DNA from: Oscillospiraceae bacterium | Lineage (GTDB): Bacteria > Bacillota > Clostridia > Oscillospirales > Ruminococcaceae | Length of the DNA: 36,183 nt | Reading direction: 5' to 3' | Assembly: GCA_017473745.1 (NCBI GenBank) | Contig: JAFUJP010000080.1 | Location: 1-36,183, forward strand | In this document: piece by piece, positions 7,995-15,879 of the stretch | Numbering within the stretch: the first letter of the stretch is position 1 | Layout of the letters: every line of letters begins with the position of its first letter | Program-made: the position numbers and the translations under genes | Notes under the pieces: generated by a model | Told to the model about the DNA's origin: nothing | The model's database searches: none | What the model saw: only the letters and a program-made list of their open reading frames with translations

Positions 7995-8876
7995 ATGAAA
8001 AAGCGTTCGTTTTACATAGCCGGCGGGGACCTTCGTTCGGTCTATCTTGCAAAGGCGCTGGCGAAAGAAGGTTTTGAAACGGCGGTTTTTGCCCTTGAAG
8101 GGGCGGCTTTGCCGGAAAGCACAGGAAAAATTAAAACAACCGAAGAATTTGAAAAAGCAGAAAACGTGATTCTGCCCCTGCCGTGCTGCGACGGAGAAGG
8201 CTTTCTGAAATCAGCCTTTTCCGATGAAAGGATACCGGTATCCGAAATAATCGGGCATCTGCCGAAAGGGGCGGTGCTCATGGGCGGCCTTTTGCCGAAA
8301 AGCCTTTCGGAGCTTGCCGAAGAAAGAGGAATAGCGGTTTATGATTATTACCGCAGAGAGGAATTTGCCGTGCGCAACGCCGCCCTTACGGCCGAAGCCG
8401 CCGCGGCGATAGTTATGGAAATGCTCAGCGAATCCATAAGCACCGTTCCGGTGCTCATTCTCGGCCATGGACGCATCGGGCGGCTTCTTTCGGCCATTCT
8501 GAAAGCGCTGGATGCTAAAGTTACCGTTGCCGCAAGAAGGTATTCCGACCTTGCGTGGATACGTTCCGAGGGGATGACGCCGCTGGAGTTCCGCCTTCTT
8601 GATGATGAGATAGGAAAATTCAGGGTGGTTTTCAACACCGTTCCTGCAATGGTGCTCAACAGAGAAAAACTCGTGCTCATGGATAAAAACGCGATAATAA
8701 TCGACCTTGCTTCCGAACCCTGCGGAACGGATTTTACTGCGGCTGAAGAGCTTGGGATAACAGCAAAAAAAGCCCTTGGCCTCCCGGGAAAATTCGCGCC
8801 GAAAACCGCGGGCGAGATAGTCAAGGATACGGTGCTCAATATTTTGGCAGAAAGGGAGGATGAGCATGGAAAATAA
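7995..8876 (+). CDS. dpaA: Dipicolinate synthase subunit A
   Basis: The 293-aa start at ATG 7995 follows GGAGG at 7979-7983; the longer frame from 7947 overlaps that site. The length matches SpoVFA (about 297 aa). Seen: an N-terminal FYIAGGDLRSVYLAKALAKEG domain, a Rossmann nucleotide-binding turn VLILGHGRIGRLLS (about residue 155), AARRYSDLAWI, and the C-terminal ALGLPGKFAPKTAGEIVKDTV. With DpaB it oxidises dihydrodipicolinate (a lysine-pathway intermediate) to dipicolinic acid in the mother cell, the major solute of the spore core. It overlaps dpaB by 11 nt. This is strong evidence that the organism sporulates. Confidence 0.95.
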   Translation: MKKRSFYIAGGDLRSVYLAKALAKEGFETAVFALEGAALPESTGKIKTTEEFEKAENVILPLPCCDGEGFLKSAFSDERIPVSEIIGHLPKGAVLMGGLLPKSLSELAEERGIAVYDYYRREEFAVRNAALTAEAAAAIVMEMLSESISTVPVLILGHGRIGRLLSAILKALDAKVTVAARRYSDLAWIRSEGMTPLEFRLLDDEIGKFRVVFNTVPAMVLNREKLVLMDKNAIIIDLASEPCGTDFTAAEELGITAKKALGLPGKFAPKTAGEIVKDTVLNILAEREDEHGK

Positions 8877-9438
8877 AAAACGCCTTGGGTTTGCCCTTTG
8901 CGGTTCTTTTTGCACATTTAAAAAGGTGCTTGCGGAAATGGAAAAACTCGCTGAAATATATGATATTACGCCGATCATGTCCGAAGGGGCCGCTTCTATT
9001 GACAGCCGTTTCGGAAAGGCGGAAGAATTTTGCCGCCGCATAACCGAAATCTGCGGGAAAGAGCCGATAACAACCATTGCGGGCGCGGAACCGATTGGGC
9101 CGAAGGCGCTTCTCGACGTTCTGCTCATCGAACCCTGTACGGGCAACACCCTCGGAAAACTTGCTAACGGCATAACCGATACGGCGGTCACCATGGCGGC
9201 AAAAGCGCATCTTCGCAATGGGCGCCCTCTCGTTATCGCCGTTTCGACAAACGATGCCCTCGGCGCTTCGGCACAGAATATTGGGCGGCTCATGAATGCA
9301 AAAAACGTCTATTTCGTACCCATGGGCCAGGATTCGCCCGAGGGCAAACCTACTTCTATGGTGGCGCATTTTGAAAAAAGCGCCGATGCCATCGAATCTG
9401 CCCTTGCGGGAAAACAGCTCCAGCCGGTAGTTTGTTAG
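8866..9438 (+). CDS. dpaB: Dipicolinate synthase subunit B
   Basis: The 190-aa flavoprotein-like subunit shows LGFALCGSFCTFKKVLAEMEKL, GKEPITTIAGAEPIGPKALLDVLLIEPCTGNTLGKLANGITDTAVTMAAKAHLRN and a C-terminal QDSPEGKPTSMVAHFEK segment, all characteristic of DpaB/SpoVFB. ATG 8860 abuts the ribosome binding site AAGGGAGG, whereas ATG 8866 is 6 nt downstream, so the latter is taken. It overlaps the end of dpaA, consistent with 1:1 synthesis of the two subunits. Confidence 0.95.
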   Translation: MENKKRLGFALCGSFCTFKKVLAEMEKLAEIYDITPIMSEGAASIDSRFGKAEEFCRRITEICGKEPITTIAGAEPIGPKALLDVLLIEPCTGNTLGKLANGITDTAVTMAAKAHLRNGRPLVIAVSTNDALGASAQNIGRLMNAKNVYFVPMGQDSPEGKPTSMVAHFEKSADAIESALAGKQLQPVVC

Positions 9439-9502
9439 ATGCACCGCCGTCACCGACTGCCTTTGCGATAAAACGGCATAAAAGCCCGGGTATTCAAGTT
9501 TG

Positions 9503-9569
9503 AATAAAAGCTCCGTTTTTTTCCAATGCTTAAACTGCATTACAGCGAAAAAAGAACGGAGCTTTTATT
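9503..9569 (+). promoter_or_regulatory. Long inverted repeat that can mask the ribosome binding site of the next gene
   Basis: AATAAAAGCTCCGTT (9503-9517) is the exact reverse complement of AACGGAGCTTTTATT (9555-9569). The right arm contains CGGAG, the ribosome binding site for ATG 9571. The left arm is followed by a T-run, so the same sequence could help end the dpaAB transcript. The loop is about 37 nt. Confidence 0.5.
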
Positions 9570-9570
9570 T

Positions 9571-10089
9571 ATGAAAAAACTTATTGCACTTTTTATATTG
9601 GCCGCCTTTGCACTTTCGCCTCTCGAAGTTTCTGCGGCGGAAGAATTTGACCTTACGGTGCCGTGCGGACTTTCCGAAGAAGAACTTGCCGCGGGGCTTC
9701 GGGATGAACTTATTGCTTTTGCACCGGAATTCATTGCTGCGGAACAGAAATACGGCGTAAACGCGGTGTTTCTCGCGGCGGTGGCGGCGTTGGAATCCGG
9801 CTGGGGCAAAAGCTGTTTTCGCCCGAACAATATCTTTGGCTGGAACGGAAAGGATTTTGAGAGCAAGGCGGAATGTATTGATTTCGTTGCTTCGAAAATT
9901 GCCGAGCATTATCTTTCCGAAGGGGGGAAATATTATCACGGCAAAACCGTTTCGGGCGTAAATATCTGTTATAACGGAAGCGATTTCTGGGAACGAAAAG
10001 TGACCGAGATCATGGCTATGATAACTCGCGGCAGCAAAGCGGCCCAATGTGTTTCGGACGTTCCGGCGGAGGTGGTTTTCATCGGCTGA
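9571..10089 (+). CDS. Exported glucosaminidase-domain protein (peptidoglycan hydrolase)
   Basis: The 172-aa precursor has a signal peptide (MKKLIALFILAAFALSPLEVSAAEE, cleavage near 22-23). The mature part is a compact glucosaminidase domain with NAVFLAAVAALESGWGKSCFRPNNIFGWNG, where Glu of ALESGWG is the expected catalytic acid, and a C-terminal YYHGKTVSGVNICYNGSDFWERKVTEIM. The family (LytG/FlgJ-like) cleaves the N-acetylglucosamine bond of peptidoglycan. Next to dpaAB it could act in spore cortex or germination, but that is only position. Its last 11 nt overlap the convergent S1-domain gene. Confidence 0.88.
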   Translation: MKKLIALFILAAFALSPLEVSAAEEFDLTVPCGLSEEELAAGLRDELIAFAPEFIAAEQKYGVNAVFLAAVAALESGWGKSCFRPNNIFGWNGKDFESKAECIDFVASKIAEHYLSEGGKYYHGKTVSGVNICYNGSDFWERKVTEIMAMITRGSKAAQCVSDVPAEVVFIG

Positions 10090-11008
10090 AAATCGTAGCC
10101 ACGTTTTTTGAACAGCCTGCGGGGGAATATTGCCAGCGGTCAAGATGACCCTTTGTAATGTAATATTCCGGCTCTTTCGGAATGCTTTCACCCTCGAAAG
10201 CATCCACGACTATAAGCTTTATCTTCATTTTGTCGGGGATAAGGCTTTTTATGTAAACCGAAGCCTGCATCCCCGGGGCAAGACGGGAACAGCTTTCAGC
10301 AAGGCCCGCAAGGTTTGGCGCAAGCTCAACAAAAACGCCGTAATCTTCAACGGAACGGATTATTCCGCCGACAGTTTCGCCGGGGGCAAAATTTGCGGCG
10401 TTTTCTTCCCATGTGCCGAGAAGCTCTTTGTGAGAAAGGCAGATGCGCCCGGCTTCGTCACGGCCGGAAACGACTGCAAAAATTCCCTGGCCGCTTCTGA
10501 AGCGGTCGGAAGGGTGGCTTATGCGTGAAACGCTTATGGAATCAATGGGCAAAAGTGAAGAAATCCCGCAGCCTATATCTGCAAAACAGCCGAAACTTTC
10601 CATGTGAGTCACAACCGCCGGGATAACGTCCCCGGGAATGAGTTTATCAAGGTAGTTTGCGGTACATTCTTCCTGAACGGTTTTTCTTGAACAAATGGCA
10701 ACGGTGCGCCCGTTTTTATCCTGTTCAAAGCCGGTTATACGAAAACAAACGGGCTTGTTGACCCTTGAAATTATGGCAATATCGCGGGTTTCGCCGCTTT
10801 CGATGCCTATGGCACCCTCGTTTCGCGGGATCACCCCGCGAATTGCGCCCAGATCAAGGATAAGATCGTGCTTTGCCGTGCATACGATAACCCGGGCTTC
10901 AAGAATTTCGCCGCTTTTCTGTGCTTCCCGAAGGGATTCGATGCTTTGCAAAGCGGCTTTGTTTTTCGGGGAATCTATCAAAGAGCCTTCCGGCAGATAT
11001 TCCGTCAT
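10079..11008 (-). CDS. S1 RNA-binding domain protein (short ribosomal protein S1 homologue)
   Basis: The 309-aa start at ATG 11008 follows GGAGG; ATG 11023 upstream overlaps that site. Three S1-like modules are seen at about 35-110 (EARVIVCTAKHDLILDLGAIRGVIPR), 125-200 (GDVIPAVVTHMESFGCFADIGCGISSLLP) and 213-280 (GETVGGIIRSVEDYGVFVELAPNLAGLAE). Such short S1 proteins are common in Clostridia and are thought to bind mRNA or the ribosome; E. coli S1 has six modules. A terminator hairpin of mazG lies just upstream. The 3' end overlaps the convergent glucosaminidase gene by 11 nt. Confidence 0.9.
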   Translation of the reverse strand: MTEYLPEGSLIDSPKNKAALQSIESLREAQKSGEILEARVIVCTAKHDLILDLGAIRGVIPRNEGAIGIESGETRDIAIISRVNKPVCFRITGFEQDKNGRTVAICSRKTVQEECTANYLDKLIPGDVIPAVVTHMESFGCFADIGCGISSLLPIDSISVSRISHPSDRFRSGQGIFAVVSGRDEAGRICLSHKELLGTWEENAANFAPGETVGGIIRSVEDYGVFVELAPNLAGLAESCSRLAPGMQASVYIKSLIPDKMKIKLIVVDAFEGESIPKEPEYYITKGHLDRWQYSPAGCSKNVATIFSR

Positions 11009-11072
11009 TTGTTTTTCCTCCATAGTTTTTTATGAAGTATTTATATTCGGAAATTACCGGAAATATGAAAAC

Positions 11073-11101
11073 AAAAAGCGGAGCAAAGGCTCCGCTTTTT
11101 T
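11073..11101 (-). terminator. Intrinsic terminator of the mazG-like gene
   Basis: AAGCGGAGC/GCTCCGCTT hairpin with an AAAG loop, T-run on the leftward side, immediately after the stop at 11108. Confidence 0.85.
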
Positions 11102-11107
11102 GAAAAA

Positions 11108-11470
11108 TCAATCCTCTTTATATTTCTTTTCGTATTCCGCCTGATAATCGCGCCCCATATTTTTTGCGTGCTTTTTAAGGTAAGCTTCGGAAATTTCTTC
11201 CGCGGTGATTCCGTAGCGCAGAAGGGTATCGTGATAGTACATAAGGACGTCCGCCATCTCCTCGCAAAAAGCGGCACGGATATCCGGGTCATCCATAATG
11301 GCTTTGTCGCCCTTTTTCTTTATAATGGCGATGGCTTCGCCCATTTCTTCCACCATAAAAAGGAGAAAATTCCTGCCGGCTTCGGGTGTCATGGGCGGCC
11401 ATTTATCTTTGTGGGGTTCAAAAAGTTCCTTTTGCATTTCAAACATTTCGGATATTTTAAGGTCGGGCAT
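11108..11470 (-). CDS. MazG-like nucleotide pyrophosphohydrolase
   Basis: The 120-aa all-helical product shows the MazG/dUTPase metal-binding pattern: EEMGEAI (EExxE, near residue 41) and EEMADVLMYYHDTL (ExxxD, near residue 70). The C-terminal LKKHAKNMGRDYQAEYEKKY is as in clostridial MazG-related proteins. Such enzymes hydrolyse (d)NTPs to NMP and PPi, usually for nucleotide-pool cleaning. GGAG precedes ATG 11470. A miniature repeat element starts 21 nt upstream, so the promoter must lie inside or beyond that element. Confidence 0.85.
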   Translation of the reverse strand: MPDLKISEMFEMQKELFEPHKDKWPPMTPEAGRNFLLFMVEEMGEAIAIIKKKGDKAIMDDPDIRAAFCEEMADVLMYYHDTLLRYGITAEEISEAYLKKHAKNMGRDYQAEYEKKYKED

Positions 11471-11491
11471 GGTACGGCTCCTTTCAAAAAG

Positions 11492-11781
11492 TAAATTATT
11501 GTTTATATGCCTTCCCAGAGGGGAAGGGGGACCGTTGCCGTAGGCACGGTGGATGAGGGATTATTTAATAATACGTCGTAGGGGCGCACCTATGTGTGCG
11601 CCCGTCAAAAAGGATTCCCGGAGGGCAGGCTTCTCCTTGAGGAGAAGCTCCGCCGAAGGCGGTGATGAGGTGTTTGTCCGCTAATTTCCGTGTTTGTATA
11701 GAAACACCTCATCCGTCATCGCGAAGCGATGCCACCTTCCCCTCAAGGGGAAGGCTTTAAATGCATATAAACAATAATTTA
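11492..11781. mobile_element. 290-bp MITE-like element, copy 1, with 19-bp perfect terminal inverted repeats
   Basis: TAAATTATTGTTTATATGC (11492-11510) and its exact reverse complement (11763-11781) bound a noncoding block made of smaller hairpins: CCTTCCC..GGGAAGG, ACCGT..ACGGT, the GGGGCGCACC/GTGCGCCC hairpin, CTTCTCC..GGAGAAG, and two oppositely oriented copies of a GATGAGGTGTTT motif. The outermost TA could be a duplicated TA target, as in IS630/Tc1-type elements. A near-identical copy lies inverted at 30171-30461. Confidence 0.8.
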
Positions 11782-11848
11782 TCGTATGGCACAATCTTAT
11801 CATAAAGCGAGGGGGATTTCAACAATTCCCGGTAAAAACGGCCCTCTG

Positions 11849-11877
11849 TTGCAAAATTCCCACTTATATGGTATATT
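11849..11877 (+). promoter_or_regulatory. Promoter of the DUF951-prfA operon
   Basis: TTGCAA (11849-11854), a 17-nt spacer and TATATT (11872-11877) lie 40 nt before the first start codon. Confidence 0.65.
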
Positions 11878-11917
11878 ATTAAATTAGGAAAATAGTATTC
11901 GGAAAGGAGCGGATTTT

Positions 11918-12112
11918 ATGGACGTTAAAATAGGCGACGTGCTTTTGATGAAGAAAAACCACCCCTGCGGCGGGCAGAGGTTCATAGTCCTGCGCTCCGG
12001 GATGGATTTCAAGCTTCGGTGCGAAAAATGCGGCCACGAGGTCGAAGTACCCCGAAGCAAAGCTGAAAAAAATATCAAGCAGATAATCCGGGAGGAGAAT
12101 CACAATGTTTGA
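11918..12112 (+). CDS. DUF951 family small zinc-ribbon-like protein
   Basis: The 64-aa product ([20 protein letters not shown] start) contains Cys in HPCGG and a CEKC pair that could bind zinc, followed by [18 protein letters not shown]. It matches the DUF951 pattern widespread in Firmicutes, a compact SH3-like fold of unknown function often found near translation or replication genes. AAGGAGCG precedes ATG 11918. Its last 8 nt overlap prfA, so the two are translationally coupled. Confidence 0.9.
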   Translation: MDVKIGDVLLMKKNHPCGGQRFIVLRSGMDFKLRCEKCGHEVEVPRSKAEKNIKQIIREENHNV

Positions 12113-13175
12113 TAAGCTCGAGGATATCGAAAGACGCTGGCGCCAGGCTGGTCTTAGGCTTTACGAGCCGGAGGTCATAAACAATAACGAACTTTATACC
12201 CAGCTTCTGAAGGACCAGAGGGAACTTACCCCCATAGCCGAAAAATATCAGGAATATAAAGCCGCGAAAGCCCATTTTGCCGAAGCGGAAGCCATCCTTG
12301 ACGAAGAAACCGACCGTGAACTTCGGGATATGGCGAAAGAACAGCTTGAGGAAAGCAGAAAAATCATCGAAAGCTGTTCCGAGGAACTGAAGATACTTCT
12401 TCTGCCGAAGGATCCGAACGAGGACCGCTCCGTAATCATGGAAATCAGAAGCGGCACCGGCGGCGAAGAAGCGGCGCTTTTTGCCGCTGATCTTTACCGT
12501 ATGTATTCCATGTATGCCGATTCAAAGGGCTGGAAAACCGAGGTAATCTATGCCAACGCAACGGAACTGGGCGGCTATAAAGAAATTTCATATTCCGTCG
12601 AGGGCGAAGGCGTTTTCGGAAGGTTCCGTTTTGAAAGCGGAACCCACCGCGTTCAGCGCGTTCCGGTGACGGATTCCCAGGGCAAGATACAGACTTCCGC
12701 AGTTACTGTTGCGGTTTTGCCCGAAGCGGAAAATGTCGAGGTGGAAATCGACCCCAACGACCTGAAAATTGATACCTTCCGCTCCAGCGGCGCGGGCGGT
12801 CAGCACATCAACAAAACAAGCTCCGCCATCCGAATAACTCATAGTCCAACTGGAATGGTTGTTGAATGTAAGGACGAGCGAAGCCAGTATAAGAATAAAG
12901 ACAAAGCCATGAAGGTGCTTCGCAGCCGCCTTTATGAACAGAAACAGCGCGCCGCGGACGAAAGCCGTGCCGCCGACCGCAAAGCACAGGTCGGAAGCGG
13001 CGACAGAAGCGAACGCATAAGAACATATAACTTCCCGCAGGGGCGGGTCACAGACCACCGCATAGGGCTTACTCTGTATAAGATAGATTCCGTGATGAAC
13101 GGCGGCCTTGACGAGCTTATAGACCCGCTGAGGGCCCATGACCAGGCGGAAAAACTCCGGGGAGAAGAGGATTGA
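12105..13175 (+). CDS. prfA: Peptide chain release factor 1
   Basis: The 356-aa length is normal. The stop-codon-recognition tripeptide is PVT (in RVPVTDSQG), the RF1 type that reads UAA and UAG. The catalytic GGQ is in [20 protein letters not shown], which triggers peptidyl-tRNA hydrolysis, followed by [12 protein letters not shown] and the conserved [28 protein letters not shown] precedes ATG 12105. The prmC methylase gene often found with prfA is not here. Confidence 0.98.
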   Translation: MFDKLEDIERRWRQAGLRLYEPEVINNNELYTQLLKDQRELTPIAEKYQEYKAAKAHFAEAEAILDEETDRELRDMAKEQLEESRKIIESCSEELKILLLPKDPNEDRSVIMEIRSGTGGEEAALFAADLYRMYSMYADSKGWKTEVIYANATELGGYKEISYSVEGEGVFGRFRFESGTHRVQRVPVTDSQGKIQTSAVTVAVLPEAENVEVEIDPNDLKIDTFRSSGAGGQHINKTSSAIRITHSPTGMVVECKDERSQYKNKDKAMKVLRSRLYEQKQRAADESRAADRKAQVGSGDRSERIRTYNFPQGRVTDHRIGLTLYKIDSVMNGGLDELIDPLRAHDQAEKLRGEED

Positions 13176-13179
13176 TTTT

Positions 13180-13560
13180 GTGAAACTTAAAATCTTTTCG
13201 TCAAAAAAAGAAATTTCAGATGAAGCGAAAATCTGGAATGATTTCGTCTCCCGCGCCGCAGAAAACGATGTTGATGATTTATCCGGATTTGAAAAAACGG
13301 CGGCATTGGTTTTCTGGTATGATGCGGAAGTCAACAACGGCGGGCATTCCGCATATTTTGATTGCTTTGAAAATGTTGATCCCGAGGAGCTTATTTCTGC
13401 ATTAAAAGAAATCGGTGCGGGTGAATATGCTGATATATTCAGTTTAGCACTTTTATCCGGAGAAGATGATGATTATTCCGAAGCGGATGAACGCTTTGGT
13501 GAAAAAGAATCTTCGCTTGCAGAATTACTTATGAAATACGTTATTTCAAATAACAAATGA
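13180..13560 (+). CDS. DUF4375 (DMP19-like) family protein
   Basis: The 126-aa product starts at GTG 13180, 9 nt after GAGG (13167-13170) and 4 nt after the prfA stop; the upstream extension lies inside prfA. The conserved core FWYDAEVNNGGHSAYFDCFENVDPEEL matches the DUF4375 signature (EVNNGG followed by F/Y and an aromatic). The family is of unknown function; the Neisseria DMP19 relative mimics DNA. The protein is acidic, with a run of Asp and Glu near its C-terminus. It shares the operon with prfA and sua5. Confidence 0.8.
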   Translation: MKLKIFSSKKEISDEAKIWNDFVSRAAENDVDDLSGFEKTAALVFWYDAEVNNGGHSAYFDCFENVDPEELISALKEIGAGEYADIFSLALLSGEDDDYSEADERFGEKESSLAELLMKYVISNNK

Positions 13561-13574
13561 TTAATGGAGAAAAA

Positions 13575-14594
13575 ATGGAAACTTTGCTTTTGAATGCAAA
13601 AAACGAGGGCGCGATTGATGCCGCCGCAAAAATACTGAAAAACGGCGGCCTTGTGGCAATTCCGACGGAAACCGTCTATGGCCTTGCGGCAAATGCTTTT
13701 GATGCAAAGGCCTGCGCCGATATCTTTAAGGCAAAAGGCCGCCCCGGGGATAACCCTCTCATCGTCCACATCTGCGATATGGATATGCTCGGCGATATAG
13801 TTGAGGAAGTTCCGGAAGGGGCAAAAAAACTTGCGGAAGAGTTCTGGCCGGGCCCTCTTACCATGATAATGAAAAAGAGCGAAAAGATACCGGACGTCAC
13901 AAGCGCGGGCCTTCCTTCCGTTGCGGTACGCTTTCCTTCCCATCCCGTTGCAAGGGAAATCATCGAAAAAGCCGGGCTTCCCCTTGCGGCACCGAGCGCA
14001 AACCTTTCCGGAAGCCCAAGCCCAACAACTTTTGAGCACTGCGTCCATGACCTTATGGGCAGAGTGGATGGCATCATCGACGGCGGCGCAAGCTCCGTCG
14101 GTGTGGAATCCACAATAATCTCCTTTGCAGGGGAAAAGCCGGTGCTTCTCCGCCCGGGCTACGTCACACTCGAACAGCTTCGGGAAACCCTCGGCGAGGT
14201 CGAAATTTCTCATGCGGTGCTCGAAAAACTGGAAGAGGGCGAAAAGGTGCTTTCTCCCGGTATGAAGTATAAACACTATGCGCCGAAGGCGCAGGTGACC
14301 CTTATAAAAGCGGATTCCGAAACCTATGTGAATTATGTTAATGAGCACGAGGAAGAAGGTGTTTTCGCCCTTTGTTTTGATGAAGAGGCGGAAAAGCTTT
14401 CTGTGAGCACCGTTACATACGGTTCCGAATTTTCGGACGAGGAACAGGCGGAACATATTTTTGAAGCCCTTCGCATGATCGACGAAAGCGGCGCAAAACG
14501 CGTTTACGCCCATTCGCCGAAAGTTACCGGGGTCGGCCTTGCGGTTTATAACCGCCTTATAAGAGCGGCGGGCTTTGACGTTATAGAGCTTTGA
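13575..14594 (+). CDS. sua5: L-threonylcarbamoyladenylate synthase (Sua5/YwlC type)
   Basis: The 339-aa product starts at ATG 13575 after GGAG; an ATG at 13557 overlaps the preceding stop region and lacks a site. It has a YrdC domain (about 1-200) with GGLVAIPTETVYGLAANAF, KGRPGDNPLIVHI, FWPGPLTMIMKK, VAVRFPSHPVAREII and LAAPSANLSGSPSPT, followed by the linker SPGMKYKHYAPKA and the C-terminal Sua5 domain. It makes threonylcarbamoyl-AMP from Thr, bicarbonate and ATP for the t6A37 modification of ANN-decoding tRNAs. Confidence 0.96.
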   Translation: METLLLNAKNEGAIDAAAKILKNGGLVAIPTETVYGLAANAFDAKACADIFKAKGRPGDNPLIVHICDMDMLGDIVEEVPEGAKKLAEEFWPGPLTMIMKKSEKIPDVTSAGLPSVAVRFPSHPVAREIIEKAGLPLAAPSANLSGSPSPTTFEHCVHDLMGRVDGIIDGGASSVGVESTIISFAGEKPVLLRPGYVTLEQLRETLGEVEISHAVLEKLEEGEKVLSPGMKYKHYAPKAQVTLIKADSETYVNYVNEHEEEGVFALCFDEEAEKLSVSTVTYGSEFSDEEQAEHIFEALRMIDESGAKRVYAHSPKVTGVGLAVYNRLIRAAGFDVIEL

Positions 14595-14633
14595 ACGACA
14601 TTTTGAGCACGACATAAAAGGGAGAGAATGAAA

Positions 14634-15275
14634 ATGGCAAATATCATCGGACTTACCGGTCAGACAGGAGCGGGAAAAAGCTCCGTTCGCGAAATAATGC
14701 GCAGAAAAGGCGCCGCCGTTATTGATGCGGATACCGTTGCCCACGGCATTACCGAAAACAGCCTTGACTGTATTTACGATATAGTAAGCCATTTTTCCTG
14801 CCTTGTGCTCAACGACAGAGGAACCATAAACCGCAAAGCCCTTGGAAGACGGGTGTTTTCGGATAAAAAAGAGCTTGCGGTGCTCAACAAAATAATCTTT
14901 CCTTATATACTCGATGCCATTGAGCATGAAGTGCTCGGCTGCATAGCCGGGGGTGCCGAAAATATCGTTATCGACGGCGCCACCATAATCGAAAGCGGCT
15001 GCGGAAAAATGTGCGACGTGCTCGTTTCCGTGGTTGCGGATTCCGAAACAAGAACCGAACGTATAATAAAGCGTGACGGAATTTCAAAAACCGATGCCGA
15101 AAGACGCATTTCGGCCCAAAAAACCGAGGAATTCTATACCGAAAATTCCGATCATATCATAAGAAATGACGGCAGCCTTGCAGAGCTTGAACACAGCGTA
15201 AACGCCGTGCTCAAAAATATGCTGAACAAAAAAGAAACCGTCGCAGCGGAGGAAAAACCTTGGGGAAAATTATAA
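14634..15275 (+). CDS. coaE: Dephospho-CoA kinase
   Basis: The 213-aa product has the P-loop IIGLTGQTGAGKSSVREIM, a DADTVAHG substrate segment, LNDRGTINRKALGRRVFSD (the typical GxIDRxxLGxxVFxD region) and a lid RIIKRDGISKTDAERRISAQ. It phosphorylates dephospho-CoA in the last step of coenzyme A synthesis. ATG 14634 is about 9 nt from GGGAG, better than ATG 14628. It overlaps the lytic transglycosylase gene by 16 nt, the same pair seen in many Clostridia. Confidence 0.94.
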   Translation: MANIIGLTGQTGAGKSSVREIMRRKGAAVIDADTVAHGITENSLDCIYDIVSHFSCLVLNDRGTINRKALGRRVFSDKKELAVLNKIIFPYILDAIEHEVLGCIAGGAENIVIDGATIIESGCGKMCDVLVSVVADSETRTERIIKRDGISKTDAERRISAQKTEEFYTENSDHIIRNDGSLAELEHSVNAVLKNMLNKKETVAAEEKPWGKL

Positions 15276-15832
15276 AAAACGCCCTTTTTGGGCTTTTGGT
15301 GGCCGCCTTTCTGGTGTTTGCCGGGGTGATGATGAACCATTCAAGCAAGCTTCTTGAGCATTGGGCATACCCGACGGATTACAGCGAAACGGTTGAGGAA
15401 AAATCCGGAGAATACGGCGTTCCGCTGTCGGTTATTTATGCGGTCATCCGCACCGAAAGCGGCTTCGATCCGGAAGCGGAAAGCTGGGTCGGTGCCCGGG
15501 GGCTTATGCAGATAACCAAAGATGCTTATGAATGGATCGATTATTATCGGGGCGCAACAGGCGCTTCGTGGGAGGATATGTACGTTCCGGAAATAAATAT
15601 TGATTACGGCACATGGCTTTTAAGCTATCTTTACGGAGAATTCGGAGAATGGGAAACAGTTTATGCCGCATATAATGCCGGCCCGAACGCCGTTAAAAAA
15701 TGGCTTGAGGATAAGGAATATTCCACCGACGGAAGAACCCTTTATAATATCCCCTACGAAGAAACATCGAACTACTGCAAAAAAGTCAGCGCATACCGCA
15801 AAGGCTATATAAATGCCTATGGTTTCGACTGA
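15260..15832 (+). CDS. Membrane-anchored lytic transglycosylase (SLT domain)
   Basis: The 190-aa product starts at TTG 15260, 7 nt after GGAGG, overlapping the end of coaE. One N-terminal membrane helix (about 6-26) precedes an SLT domain: YGVPLSVIYAVIRTESGFDPEAES with catalytic Glu in RTESGF, GARGLMQITKDAYEW, and VYAAYNAGPNAVKKWL. It cleaves the glycan strand of peptidoglycan at the outer membrane face, leaving anhydromuramyl ends. Confidence 0.93.
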   Translation: MGKIIKNALFGLLVAAFLVFAGVMMNHSSKLLEHWAYPTDYSETVEEKSGEYGVPLSVIYAVIRTESGFDPEAESWVGARGLMQITKDAYEWIDYYRGATGASWEDMYVPEINIDYGTWLLSYLYGEFGEWETVYAAYNAGPNAVKKWLEDKEYSTDGRTLYNIPYEETSNYCKKVSAYRKGYINAYGFD

Positions 15833-15879
15833 TTTTTATATATGCCAATAAAAATTCAACATAGAAAAGGAGAAAAAAC

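Noticed and set aside
13473..14927. 484-codon leftward frame across DUF4375, sua5 and coaE
   Set aside because: It spans three recognisable genes on the other strand and has no motif or start signal.
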